Source: GCA-2862585 sp965277895 | GTDB lineage: Bacteria; Bacteroidota; Bacteroidia; Flavobacteriales; UBA7312 | Assembly: GCA_965277895.1 (NCBI GenBank) | Contig: CBDIDR010000001.1 | Location: forward strand, 434,001 to 498,000 | Length of the DNA stretch: 64,000 bases | Direction of reading: 5' to 3' | Part shown: positions 51,252-61,146 of the stretch, one piece after another | Position numbering within the stretch: position 1 is the stretch's first letter | Layout of the letters: each line of letters opens with the position of its first letter | Made by a program: the position numbers and the translations under genes | Notes under the pieces: model-generated | The model's database searches: none | Told to the model about the DNA's origin: nothing | Seen by the model: only the letters and a program-made list of their open reading frames with translations

Positions 51252-54200
51252 TTACTGAATTACAACTCTTTTATTTATTAAACCAGTGTTAGTTTTAATA
51301 GTTAATAGATAGATACCATCAGCATTTGAGCTAATATCAATAGATTTTTTAAACATATCCTCCTGATGGTTGAATTGTTCTGAATAGACCTCTTTGCCTA
51401 GATAGTTTGATATAGTAATATCAATTGTGTTATTTCTCGGCACCTCAAAACTAACATTAAAGATACCTCTAGAAGGGTTTGGCGAAAGTTCAACTTTGGT
51501 GAGCTCTTTGTCTTCTAGTCTTGCTCCACCTAATATGTAATATTCTGTATCAGAAAATGATGTTGCCCATGAAGTTCCGTTAGTTCCACATGCACCTCTT
51601 ATTTTCCAAGCAAATACATCTCCTATATTTTGGTTGTATTTTGCTTTTGAGGTTGCAGTACCAGGGATATTATTCCACTGAAATTCCTGACCTGTTGTAG
51701 TATTGGTCAATTCAAGGAAATAATGGTCCGGTGCGCCACTTTCTGGTGTGTCCCATGACATAATAACGGCTGTATTAGCACCATTCGAACTTGTTGTTAG
51801 GTTTGTAGGCATTTTATCGCATGGGTCTTCAGTGCTGAAAGGTGAAAAGTCTCCCCATCCGGAATGATACATAGGGTCAGGAGCACCATTTTGATTAAGG
51901 TTACCAGTACACCATGCCTTTGTATGCCATTCATAATCCGTGCTAGCGGTAAAGTTCCCTTTCAAACCATTTATATCACCATTTGAGTTGCCATTAACAT
52001 AACGGTATTCGTTTGTACCTATTTCTCGCATTTTCCCTTTGGATTGCCATACTCCCCAAGAAGCATCAGGTGCATCAGCAAAGAATGTAACCCAATTGGC
52101 TTCTGTTGATACCGATAAATTTTCAAGGTTAGCACAAGCTGGTAAAGTAGTGTATTGTGAGTTAGCAGACCAAGGCGACTGACAGTTAGTTGTTCCATCA
52201 CTATTTAGTAATCGAGCTCTCATAGACCACTCATAGGTTGTGGAGGGCTCCATAAAGAATCGAGTTCTTGAAGTACCATTAAATGCGGCTGGTGTTTGTG
52301 GACCAGCAGTAATTACGGTCCATTGGGTAGTCCCCACAGGACGATATCGAATCATATAATGTGAAGGTGATACGCTAGGTGCTGACCAATTGAAGGAAAT
52401 TCTGTTGTGAATAATATTATCAACGAATAATCCTGTTGGCGTAAAGTCACAAGCATCTTGATTAGAATAAATACAAGAGCCGTCATCACTCGTTGCTTCA
52501 CTATTAAAGTTTAATGCAGTTGGGTCGGTACAACCGTCTATACTTTCTGCAGTTAAGAATAGAACTTCAGAAACGGAGCAGCCTTGTTCGTCAATAACAT
52601 AAATAGAATTATTTCCATAACAAGAATTGAAATTGTAGTTTGATGACAGTTCCACATCGTTTACGTAAATACTAAAGTCGTATTCAGAGTTGTTTACAAT
52701 TACACCTATTATTCCATCACAGGATGTTGAGTTTGTTGGGTAATCAATGATATAGTCTAGCTCTAAATAACACTCTATACATGAGCCATCATCTTCAGTG
52801 GCTAATGGGTCATAATTTGGGGAAGAATTGCTTGTACAGCCAAATACTTCTAGTTCATCACATATACCGTCAAAATCTGAATCGCTAATACAATTGAAAT
52901 CGCAGTCGTAATATGTTATTGGATAGATACAGGAGTTATCTTGCTGATTGGCAAGTGAGTTGTAATTACAAGCCTCTTCATCCATACACCCCATAAGATA
53001 AGGCCCTACAAAAATGGTTACGGTTTGTGAGCATTGACCGTTAGGGTCTGATATTTCAAAAGTATTATTCCCACCACATAAGTAGCTAAAGCTTGAGGAT
53101 GGAGAGCCGTTCCAACTGTAGTTATAGGACGAAAGGCTTTCCGTTACATCGACAATTACTAAACCATCGCAGTTTTCAGGGTCAGATGCCTCGTTGATAG
53201 TTAATATATATTCAAAGCTTAGCTCTGAAAAACTAGTCCAAGGGTCAATGTTATCGTTTTCTACGGTCCAATTAATTGAAGCATATTCAACATCATCTAC
53301 TAGAATACAATTTAGTTCAGTATTATTTTGAGAGGACAAGACTAAATTAGTGTTATTGCCATTTTGAATATTTAGGTAGTCAACATTTGAGTTTTGAATA
53401 GTTAAGTACTCTAAGTTGGAATTAGAGCTTAAATTGATAGAGTCTATTGGTAGATTTTGAAGAACTACATAATTTAAAATTTCAAAGTCTTCAATACCCG
53501 TCAAATCAAAGATATCTAAATTTGAAATAAACAATTGGGTTATGTTCTGAGCGGTATAAGTGCTCATGTAATTATCCATAACATTATCAAAACCAAGTTC
53601 GATTAGATATTGTTCAAAAGCATCGTCTGGGATATAAGTTAAGCCATTAAAACAGCCTTGATTTACAAGCGTATATATAGTTTCATCATAATCAGTATTA
53701 TCATAGTTGGGAGCTGTTTCATCAAAACAACTTGCTATAATATTTTCTTGCTCACAGTTTACACTAAAAAACTTGTCATCTGATAGATAGAAATTAGCTT
53801 GACTATTTGCCCATACGGTATCATGAGTTGTTACACAAAATAGGTTAGGGTTACCACCATTTAGCCACAATTCATTTAAGCTTACATTTTGACTAATATC
53901 TAATTCATTGAGATTATTGAACCTACAACTTAGGTAGTTTAGAAATGGACAATTTGTTAAGTCAAGCTCTTCAAGATTATTAAACTTGCAATATAGAGAT
54001 GTTAACATGGAATTTTGAGAAACATCTAGAGTTGTTAAATTATTAAAATATACATTCAAATAGTTCAAGCTTGTATTTTGAGAAAGATCAATAGAACTTA
54101 GATTATTTTGTCCAACTTCTAAATATGAAAGTTGAGTATTCTGCGTGACATCTAATGAAGAAAGATTATTTTCATCTAAATATAATGTGTTAAGTGACAA

Positions 54201-56672
54201 GTTATTAGTTAAATCAATGGAGCTAATATTATTTATTCCAGCAGCAAACCAAGAAAGGTTTAAATTTTGACTGACATCAATAGCACTTAAATTATTACCC
54301 CAACATCCTAAATTTACAAGACCTAAGATTTGGGAGACGTCTATTTCAGAAATATTATTTTGGCTAAAATATAAAGACCCAAGGTTAATACAATTACTTA
54401 AATCTAACTCACTAATAGCATTGTTTTCGCAATTTAATACTCCAAGATTATTAACAATAGAACTGAATTCAATTTCAGTAATATTATTATTATAGCACTC
54501 TAAATAATTGAGGTTTATATTTTGCGAAACATCTAATTCTGTGAGATTATTATTGTTGCATGAAAAAGAAATTAGATTTGTATTTTGAGAGATATCTATT
54601 TGATTAAGGTTATTATTATCACAGAAAAAATAGCTTAGATTTGGCATTGATTGAATACCTGTAAAGTCATTAATATCAAAATCATTAAGATATAAATATT
54701 CAATATCAACGATATTGCCAGTTAATACAGAATCATCTAAAACATCATCATATCCAGCATCTATTAAGTACTGTTCGAAATTATCATTAGGCACATATGT
54801 TTTCGAAAAGTTATAATTGCAGTCACACTGATGAAAGCCTAAATTTGAAAATATATTATTGGGGAATAAAGTCCATTGTTCCGATGGATTAAAGGATGAA
54901 GGATTTATAGGATTACCAGATAATACATTTGACTGCCTAACCAATGTGCTGTTTTGTGTCCACAATTGACCGCCATTTGCATCTGTAAATCCAGCAGTAG
55001 CATCATCAGTCCAGCCATCACCAGGATATTCGCCAATTTTACCAAATACATCAATAATTACACCATTTTTTGATAAGGTTAAAGCATCATTTCCAGTAAA
55101 GTATAATGGAGATGGATAAGGTGGAGCTGTTTGATCAGCTAAATTATATAAGTCCATTGAAATAGTCCCAAAAGTATTCACACCATTTGTGTCAGAGTTT
55201 GTAATTATCCAAGTTTGACCCGGCAATAAATTACCATACAAGCTCATTATATCTGAAGCAAATGCCGATCCATTGGCATATCTTTCAATTGTATAGTTGC
55301 TCAAGTCAACAGTGTTTGAGGTGGGGTTATATATTTCTAGTGCTCTGTTATGGGAAGAGCCTTCAACATATTCAGAGAAAAATAGTTCCGAACAATTTGG
55401 TGCAGTAGAATTAGTGAAAAAAGCTTCATCAAATCCACCGAAGTTTTGCAATTCCTGTTCCTTTATTATTATAAAATTATTATTTTCAATTGACCAATTT
55501 CCATCAATTCCACCCCACTGTGAAGCATTTAAGCCATCTCCGTAATAATCATAGATTGTAAATTTCAAACATCCAGTAACAGGTAGAATAACATCCCATT
55601 CATAATTTTGATTATTTTCTAGTGGGTTTGTGTAGTCAACAGGGGTATTACTATCGAAAGTATTATAAGTAGTGCCCACATTTTCATTTCCCTCAGACCA
55701 AACAAGCAAGCCGTTTTCGTCGGTAATTTCCATATAAGTTTCAGCGGCATAATTATCTGTTAAAAGCTTAACAGTTACTTGTTGTGAAGTTTGAATATTA
55801 TTAAATTCAATGGATTGAGTAAGAGAATTATCAGTATTATTGATGTCAACATTTGTGATATTTACATCAATTGTTTCATTATTAATTGTTATGTTTCCAA
55901 AATCAATTGTTGTAGTTTCATAAGTGTCCAATGTGCCAATATAGTCTACTGTCTCGATAATTTGACCACCAGAAGATAACTCAACCGTAAAATTATTTAG
56001 CAATTCTGTTCCCATGTTTTGAGCTAAAACAGAAAAGTCACCACTAGCACTTGCTTCGCAGCCAGAGGGCTGAATAGTAGATTCAAAGTCTAATAATGCA
56101 GCATTTGAACCTTCATATGCTTCTAAGCAGTTATCTAGGTTGCTGTAATGATTTGCAGCCGAAGCCTGACCTGATTCTGTAAGAATTCTATTAGGACAAA
56201 TAGCGAATACTGTAGGGAAATATGCCAAATCATACAAGCCTGCTACAGAGGCATCGTCAGCAATTGGAAATGGTGTGCCAGTTACGAAGTCTCCATATGA
56301 AATGTAGTCCGCATTATCACTTGAGCCTTGAATGCCATACAATTGGTCAATTGTATTTGTGCTATAAGATTCAATCATAAACACATATACATCATCAGTT
56401 GTATTTGGGCTTACACCATTTCCCCCAGTAGGGCCATGGTTTACCCATAATTCATTTAAAGCGCCTCCCGAATGATAGTTCCAGTCTGGACCGCTCCAGG
56501 CAGCAAATAAATTAATAAATACTGTGTAGCCTTGATCTAATATATCGTACAGATTATGTTGATTTCCATCTAAATCTGTAACTGTGAAATTAGGAGCTAT
56601 ACTTCCGTCTGGCAACTGAGAGAAACCAAATAATGAACTAAATGTAAATAGTATTGCAAAAAGATATTTCAT
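51252..56672 (-). CDS. Giant mosaic secreted protein: thioredoxin-like, lamin-tail, leucine-rich repeat, Cys-rich and Fn3 domains, T9SS tail
   Basis: An exported protein of 1806 residues. Order by residue: signal peptide 1-19; a thioredoxin-like domain about 22-190 in which the active site reads AAWSGPDWNYH, so both catalytic cysteines are lost; CARDB/beta regions about 195-420; a lamin-tail-type domain about 425-545 (LFFSEYVEGSSHNRALEIYN); a YVPNDNFEQYLIDAGYDDV module at 626 followed by 12-13 leucine-rich repeats (about 660-940); a second YIPDDAFEQYLIELGFDNV module at 1013 with a short LRR stretch; Cys-rich GCxDxxAxNYNxxATxDDGSC modules at about 1229, 1279 and 1380; fibronectin-III-like domains about 1405-1700; and a type IX sorting domain 1725-1806 (VELSPNPSRGIFNVSFEV). 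Probably a surface adhesin or binding protein. A terminator follows. Confidence 0.88.
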   Translation of the reverse strand: MKYLFAILFTFSSLFGFSQLPDGSIAPNFTVTDLDGNQHNLYDILDQGYTVFINLFAAWSGPDWNYHSGGALNELWVNHGPTGGNGVSPNTTDDVYVFMIESYSTNTIDQLYGIQGSSDNADYISYGDFVTGTPFPIADDASVAGLYDLAYFPTVFAICPNRILTESGQASAANHYSNLDNCLEAYEGSNAALLDFESTIQPSGCEASASGDFSVLAQNMGTELLNNFTVELSSGGQIIETVDYIGTLDTYETTTIDFGNITINNETIDVNITNVDINNTDNSLTQSIEFNNIQTSQQVTVKLLTDNYAAETYMEITDENGLLVWSEGNENVGTTYNTFDSNTPVDYTNPLENNQNYEWDVILPVTGCLKFTIYDYYGDGLNASQWGGIDGNWSIENNNFIIIKEQELQNFGGFDEAFFTNSTAPNCSELFFSEYVEGSSHNRALEIYNPTSNTVDLSNYTIERYANGSAFASDIMSLYGNLLPGQTWIITNSDTNGVNTFGTISMDLYNLADQTAPPYPSPLYFTGNDALTLSKNGVIIDVFGKIGEYPGDGWTDDATAGFTDANGGQLWTQNSTLVRQSNVLSGNPINPSSFNPSEQWTLFPNNIFSNLGFHQCDCNYNFSKTYVPNDNFEQYLIDAGYDDVLDDSVLTGNIVDIEYLYLNDFDINDFTGIQSMPNLSYFFCDNNNLNQIDISQNTNLISFSCNNNNLTELDVSQNINLNYLECYNNNITEIEFSSIVNNLGVLNCENNAISELDLSNCINLGSLYFSQNNISEIDVSQILGLVNLGCWGNNLSAIDVSQNLNLSWFAAGINNISSIDLTNNLSLNTLYLDENNLSSLDVTQNTQLSYLEVGQNNLSSIDLSQNTSLNYLNVYFNNLTTLDVSQNSMLTSLYCKFNNLEELDLTNCPFLNYLSCRFNNLNELDISQNVSLNELWLNGGNPNLFCVTTHDTVWANSQANFYLSDDKFFSVNCEQENIIASCFDETAPNYDNTDYDETIYTLVNQGCFNGLTYIPDDAFEQYLIELGFDNVMDNYMSTYTAQNITQLFISNLDIFDLTGIEDFEILNYVVLQNLPIDSINLSSNSNLEYLTIQNSNVDYLNIQNGNNTNLVLSSQNNTELNCILVDDVEYASINWTVENDNIDPWTSFSELSFEYILTINEASDPENCDGLVIVDVTESLSSYNYSWNGSPSSSFSYLCGGNNTFEISDPNGQCSQTVTIFVGPYLMGCMDEEACNYNSLANQQDNSCIYPITYYDCDFNCISDSDFDGICDELEVFGCTSNSSPNYDPLATEDDGSCIECYLELDYIIDYPTNSTSCDGIIGVIVNNSEYDFSIYVNDVELSSNYNFNSCYGNNSIYVIDEQGCSVSEVLFLTAESIDGCTDPTALNFNSEATSDDGSCIYSNQDACDFTPTGLFVDNIIHNRISFNWSAPSVSPSHYMIRYRPVGTTQWTVITAGPQTPAAFNGTSRTRFFMEPSTTYEWSMRARLLNSDGTTNCQSPWSANSQYTTLPACANLENLSVSTEANWVTFFADAPDASWGVWQSKGKMREIGTNEYRYVNGNSNGDINGLKGNFTASTDYEWHTKAWCTGNLNQNGAPDPMYHSGWGDFSPFSTEDPCDKMPTNLTTSSNGANTAVIMSWDTPESGAPDHYFLELTNTTTGQEFQWNNIPGTATSKAKYNQNIGDVFAWKIRGACGTNGTSWATSFSDTEYYILGGARLEDKELTKVELSPNPSRGIFNVSFEVPRNNTIDITISNYLGKEVYSEQFNHQEDMFKKSIDISSNADGIYLLTIKTNTGLINKRVVIQ
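53855..54640 (-). repeat. Array of 21-residue (63-base) leucine-rich repeats inside the giant T9SS gene
   Basis: Twelve to thirteen consecutive units with the pattern L-x-x-L-x-C/V-x-x-N-N-L-x-x-L/I-D-V/L-S-Q-N-x-x. Examples are NNLTELDVSQNINLNYLEC and NNLSSIDLSQNTSLNYLNV. The units are diverged from one another, so this is an old array rather than a recent expansion. Confidence 0.85.
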
Positions 56673-56788
56673 TTGAGGTAAAATGTAAAGATTAAAGTAA
56701 TTACAAATATGATTAAAATTAATCTTTTAATCAGTACGTATTTAGTACATATCGAATGATTTAATATATTTTGTCGTTGTTAATTTTT

Positions 56789-58063
56789 TTATTTGATAGG
56801 TAATCCGTATTTTTTTCTGTATTTCCTATTTAAGGCTTTTTGTTTATTGTCTAAATCCACTGCTTTTCCTTGTATGTAAGCATAAACCACATCGTTACCC
56901 ATCATATCTAATGCATCGCCTTTTGATACAAAGAAGGTGGCTTCTTTTCCTGCTAATAAGGTGCCTACTTTATCATCAATTCCCAACATCTTTGCAGTGT
57001 TGTGAGTGAGTGCGGCAACAGCCTGTTCGTATGGTAAGCCATGAGCTATAGCAGTCCCTGCCGAGAAAGGTAAGTTACGCTGTCCCATTGCTTCCATATC
57101 CCCTTGGTAGCAAAAACCAAAAGTTATACCTGCATCGTATAATACTTTAGCTTGTTTGTAAGGCATATCTACATCGCTATCTTCTGTGTATGGCAGTCGG
57201 TGTATACGGTCTAGTAGTAAGGATACATTATGTTCTTTTAAAAAGGCAGTCATTTTATGAGCTTGTTGAGCTCCGACAATTACAATGTTTTCGATGTCCA
57301 TTTTTTCAGCCATTAGTACAGCGTCAGTAATTTCTCTTTGTCCATTGGCATGAATATATAGTCGTTTTTTGCCATTGAATAATTCTTTCATGGCACGCAT
57401 TTGTATATCGTTGAGTCTATTGTTACTGTCAAAATAGCTTTTAGCTCTTTTAAAATAGTCTTCAAGTTCTTGGCATTCTGAGTCGTATTTTTTTGTTTTC
57501 TCAATATCGCCAGGTTCAGCCCACCAGCCTGTTTGCACAAAATAGCGTGGCCAGTTGAGGTGTATGCCATCGTCAACTTTTTGAGCGGCATCTTCCCAGT
57601 TCCAACCGTCTAATTTCATTACTGATGAAGTACCAGCAATACGTCCCCCTTTGGGTGCTACCTGTGCTAGCAAAACTCCATTACTTCTAATGGTTGGAGT
57701 GATTACACTTTCTGCATTGTATGCAATAAGGGAGCGGACGTGTGGTTTGAAAACGCCCGTTTCACGGTAGTCATTGGTAGCTCTTACAGCACTTATCTCA
57801 GTAATTCCGAGAGTTGTGTTTGTAGAGATAAATCCTGGGTAGACATGGTGGTCATAAATATGAATTATGGTATCAAAAGCCTGTGGATTAATACGTATGA
57901 TTTTAGCATCGGCAACCATTTCTAATTTTCCGTCTTTCATTGATATGGCTGATACGTCAATGCTTTCTCCATTTCCTACATGTGCTTTACCACCTAAAAA
58001 TAGTATGTGTTGTGCAAATGTTAAAAATGGTAATACTGTAAGAAGTGTGATGAGTGTTCTCAT
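56789..58063 (-). CDS. Exported amidohydrolase-like protein with degenerate metal site
   Basis: About 424 residues, starting MRTLITLLTVLPFLTFAQ (signal peptide). The amidohydrolase outline is clear: an N-terminal urease-alpha-like beta domain (ISMKDGKLEMVADAKI), a FDTIIHIYDHHVYPGFIS segment where PGxID-x-H-x-H is expected, and a C-terminal ALTHNTAKMLGIDDKVGTLLAGKEATFFV that is typical of the superfamily. The HxH metal ligands after PGF are replaced (PGFISTNTTLG). I chose the start at 58063 because upstream in-frame codons overlap the previous gene and precede the signal peptide. 13 bases separate it from the larger relative upstream. Confidence 0.85.
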   Translation of the reverse strand: MRTLITLLTVLPFLTFAQHILFLGGKAHVGNGESIDVSAISMKDGKLEMVADAKIIRINPQAFDTIIHIYDHHVYPGFISTNTTLGITEISAVRATNDYRETGVFKPHVRSLIAYNAESVITPTIRSNGVLLAQVAPKGGRIAGTSSVMKLDGWNWEDAAQKVDDGIHLNWPRYFVQTGWWAEPGDIEKTKKYDSECQELEDYFKRAKSYFDSNNRLNDIQMRAMKELFNGKKRLYIHANGQREITDAVLMAEKMDIENIVIVGAQQAHKMTAFLKEHNVSLLLDRIHRLPYTEDSDVDMPYKQAKVLYDAGITFGFCYQGDMEAMGQRNLPFSAGTAIAHGLPYEQAVAALTHNTAKMLGIDDKVGTLLAGKEATFFVSKGDALDMMGNDVVYAYIQGKAVDLDNKQKALNRKYRKKYGLPIK

Positions 58064-58076
58064 TATAAAAGTTTTT

Positions 58077-61000
58077 TTAGTGTGCATGGTCATGATTATG
58101 GTTTTCATCTAAGGTGTCACAATGGTAAAGTATGTGGTGCTCTTTCTTCACTTTCTGTGTAGGCTTACCAGCGGCTTTATCACTAAGCATACTTTGGATC
58201 AGTCTAGCACGTTCTGCTTTATTGCGTTTTCTCAGAGCTTCATCTTTCTCAACATCAAAGTAACAACGTCCGTCTACATAAGTTTGTTGTACTTTAGCAT
58301 ATACTGAAAGCGGATTGTCCGTCCACAATACAATATCAGCATCTTTTCCTGATTTTATACTGCCTACTCTATCGTCTAAGTGTAGAAGTTTAGCTGGGTT
58401 AAGAGTTACCATTTTCCAAGCTTCTTCTTCACTTACATTTCCATATTTTACAGCTTTTGCAGCTTCTTGATTAAGACGTCTTGCCATTTCGGCATCATCA
58501 GAGTTTATGGCTGTAACGACTCCCATATCCGAAAGTATAGATGCATTGTAAGGTATAGCGTCATTAACTTCAAATTTATATGCCCACCAGTCTGAGAAAG
58601 TGGACGCACCGGCACCATGGGTTTTCATTTTATCAGCCACTTTATAACCCTCCAAAATATGCGTGAATGTATTTAGCGTGAAACCCATTGAATCAGCTAC
58701 GTGCATAAGCATATTTATTTCAGATTGCACATAAGAGTGACAGGTAATAAATCGTTCTTTGTTGAGTATTTCAACTAGCGTATTCATTTCTAAATCTTCT
58801 CTTGGAGCTTGTGTTTTTCTCTTTTCAGATAAGGAAAGGCTGTTATATTTTTCCCATTCTTGCTCGTAGGCTCTCGCCCTCAAAAAGTGATCGTAAAAGA
58901 CTTGCTCAACACCCATTCGTGTTTGAGGGAAACGGATGCGTTCATAATCACCCCAATTTGATTGTTTTACATTTTCACCTAATGCGAACTTGATAAAGCC
59001 ATCAGCCCCTTCAAACTTCATTTCTTCAGGTGAACTTCCCCAACGGAATTTGATGATACCTGATTGTCCGCCAATTGGATTTGCTGAGCCGTGTAAAAGT
59101 TGAGCGGTAGTAACACCTCCTGAAAGCTGACGGTAAATATTAATATCGTCTGAGTTAACAACGTTTGCAATGCTAACCTCAGCACTACTGGCTTGTGTGC
59201 CTTCATTTACTCCTCTACTGATGGCAATATGAGAGTGTTCGTCTATAATTCCAGAGGTGAGGTGAAGTCCTTTGGCATCAATTTCTTGAAACTTTTCGTT
59301 TTTGAAAAGCTCTTCGGAAATGATGTCTATACCGACTTTTAGAATTTTACCTTTTGAAATAGCTACATCAGCTTCTTGTATAGTTCCAACGTCTTCATTT
59401 GTCCAAACAGTAGCATTTCTGAAAATAATATTATCTTGACTAGGTTTGTCTTCCCAACCATATGCCATATTTGGGAACCAAACTTCTGCATTCTTAGTTA
59501 TGTTATCCTCTTCTTCCTTTTTCTCTTCCTCATCTTTTTCAAATGCTTCAATCAATTGAGCTGACCATTGTCGACTATCGCCATTGGGGAGTATAATATC
59601 TCCTTTAAGGATGTCATTTGAAAACAAACTATTTACTCTGTAAACTCCGTCATCTAATTCGTATTGCAATGTTAGGTGCGGACCTTCTTGTTCTAATTTA
59701 GTTTTAAATTCAAGGGTGTCTCGTTTTAGTTGTCCATTTATTTTGTCTGCTGAACCATTGATGATAATTGTATCCTTTTCATTACTTAGAAAAGTCCCTC
59801 TCAAATCAATAGTTTGTTCTTTTTTGATAGAATACTCTTTACCTTGAATCCAGTTGCTTTGAATTTCTCCAGAGTCAAAAATAGGTGCAGAGCATACTAG
59901 GAAGTTTGCCATTTTACCAGCTTCTAATGTACCTAATTGACTACTCATTTCTAATAGTTCTGCTGGATTAGTCGTTAGTGCTGATAAGGCGTCTTGTTCA
60001 GACAAACCATGAGCAATAGCCTCTTTTATTTTACTTATAAAATCACTTCTTTTTTCTAAGTCACTTGAGGTGAAAGCGGTAAAAATGCCTTTTTCAAACA
60101 AGCGGGCTGGATTTGAAGGAGCAAGTTCCCAATGCTTCATCTTTTTAAGCGATACCATTTGTGCTGCTTGCGGATTACTTACATCATATGCATCGGGAAA
60201 ATTCAGTGGGACAATCAGTGAAAAATTAGTTTCTGCGAGCTCATTAAGACGCTGGTATTCGTCGCCATTTCCGACTATGGTGTAGTCAATTTCAAATTCA
60301 TCGGCAATTTTGTGAACTCTAAAAATATCGAGCTTGTCTCTTACTTCAAAAAATTGTGGAACATCTTGTAATTCATTCCAAGCTTCCAATGAGCGGTTGT
60401 ATTCTTTGGTATTTCCTTGGTCATACCATTCGGCATCTAAATAGGTTTGGTGAATTAGTGCCAATGTTCCCATCAAAGAGCTGGGGTATTTTTGCCTAGA
60501 GGTTCCTTTACTTAATGAGTAGTGTGCACTGGCTTTACCTTTTAGAATACTAATGTTTTCACTTTCGTTAGCTAGGGTTACAACAACTCCGCTGCCTCTT
60601 GCTATACCGTTGTCTTGATGGCTTAAAACGACACCAAAACCTGACGAACGGTAGCTTTCAGCCTTATCATTATCAACGCCAAATATACTATTGGCATTTA
60701 CCTCAGGGTGAATAGCTTCATTCCACCCCGCTCCACTTTTAGTATTGCTTTTATATTGTGGTGATGGCTTCCAACTTACTTTTTTAGGCTTCTCAATCCC
60801 ATAAGAGGAATTTAGGTCAATAAAAGAGGGGTAAATATATTTACCTGTCATGTCGTGAATAATCGCTCCTTGTGGAAAGCTAGTATCAGAACTAGCACTT
60901 ATGATTTTGTCATCTTTTATGATAAGTGTTCCGTTATCGATGGTTTCCTGTGGTGAAATGACTAGAGTCGCATTCGTAAAAACATGAGTTGCGTCAAAAG

Positions 61001-61091
61001 AATTGGCAACACCATTTATTGGAAAAGTATGCTGAGCAAAGGCATTTAGGCTTAAAAATACCGATGTAAGAATTAAAAAACAGGTTTTCAT
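58077..61091 (-). CDS. Exported double-domain amidohydrolase (one intact, one degenerate domain)
   Basis: About 1004 residues with signal peptide MKTCFLILTSVFLSLNAFAQ. It has two amidohydrolase units in tandem. The first half (to about 440) has the fold outline, GKYIYPSFIDLNSSYGI at about 88-104 and ALSALTTNPAELLEMSSQLG, but no HxH ligand pair. A beta-rich linker with an acidic EEKKEEED stretch follows. The second half has the intact metal motif SGIIDEHSHIAISRG at about 613-627, GGVTTAQLLHGSANPIGG, a KFALGENVK candidate carboxylated-lysine segment, FTHILEGYK and the Asp in AINSDDAEM. It resembles Bacteroidota exported imidazolonepropionase/dipeptidase-like hydrolases; the substrate is unknown. 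A TAAATTTG element precedes it. Confidence 0.87.
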   Translation of the reverse strand: MKTCFLILTSVFLSLNAFAQHTFPINGVANSFDATHVFTNATLVISPQETIDNGTLIIKDDKIISASSDTSFPQGAIIHDMTGKYIYPSFIDLNSSYGIEKPKKVSWKPSPQYKSNTKSGAGWNEAIHPEVNANSIFGVDNDKAESYRSSGFGVVLSHQDNGIARGSGVVVTLANESENISILKGKASAHYSLSKGTSRQKYPSSLMGTLALIHQTYLDAEWYDQGNTKEYNRSLEAWNELQDVPQFFEVRDKLDIFRVHKIADEFEIDYTIVGNGDEYQRLNELAETNFSLIVPLNFPDAYDVSNPQAAQMVSLKKMKHWELAPSNPARLFEKGIFTAFTSSDLEKRSDFISKIKEAIAHGLSEQDALSALTTNPAELLEMSSQLGTLEAGKMANFLVCSAPIFDSGEIQSNWIQGKEYSIKKEQTIDLRGTFLSNEKDTIIINGSADKINGQLKRDTLEFKTKLEQEGPHLTLQYELDDGVYRVNSLFSNDILKGDIILPNGDSRQWSAQLIEAFEKDEEEKKEEEDNITKNAEVWFPNMAYGWEDKPSQDNIIFRNATVWTNEDVGTIQEADVAISKGKILKVGIDIISEELFKNEKFQEIDAKGLHLTSGIIDEHSHIAISRGVNEGTQASSAEVSIANVVNSDDINIYRQLSGGVTTAQLLHGSANPIGGQSGIIKFRWGSSPEEMKFEGADGFIKFALGENVKQSNWGDYERIRFPQTRMGVEQVFYDHFLRARAYEQEWEKYNSLSLSEKRKTQAPREDLEMNTLVEILNKERFITCHSYVQSEINMLMHVADSMGFTLNTFTHILEGYKVADKMKTHGAGASTFSDWWAYKFEVNDAIPYNASILSDMGVVTAINSDDAEMARRLNQEAAKAVKYGNVSEEEAWKMVTLNPAKLLHLDDRVGSIKSGKDADIVLWTDNPLSVYAKVQQTYVDGRCYFDVEKDEALRKRNKAERARLIQSMLSDKAAGKPTQKVKKEHHILYHCDTLDENHNHDHAH

Positions 61092-61100
61092 TGTTAGTGT

Positions 61101-61108
61101 CAAATTTA
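61101..61108 (-). promoter_or_regulatory. -7 promoter element of the amidohydrolase pair (TAAATTTG)
   Basis: Minus-strand TAAATTTG, an exact TAnnTTTG match nine bases before the ATG at 61091. Confidence 0.45.
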
Positions 61109-61146
61109 GGGAGTTAAATTACAAAATACTGACGGATTTAATTCCT

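Noticed and set aside
53855..54640. Possible CRISPR array because of a regular 63-base periodicity
   Set aside because: The period is a diverged protein repeat (21-residue LRR) in an open frame, not identical repeats with unique spacers.
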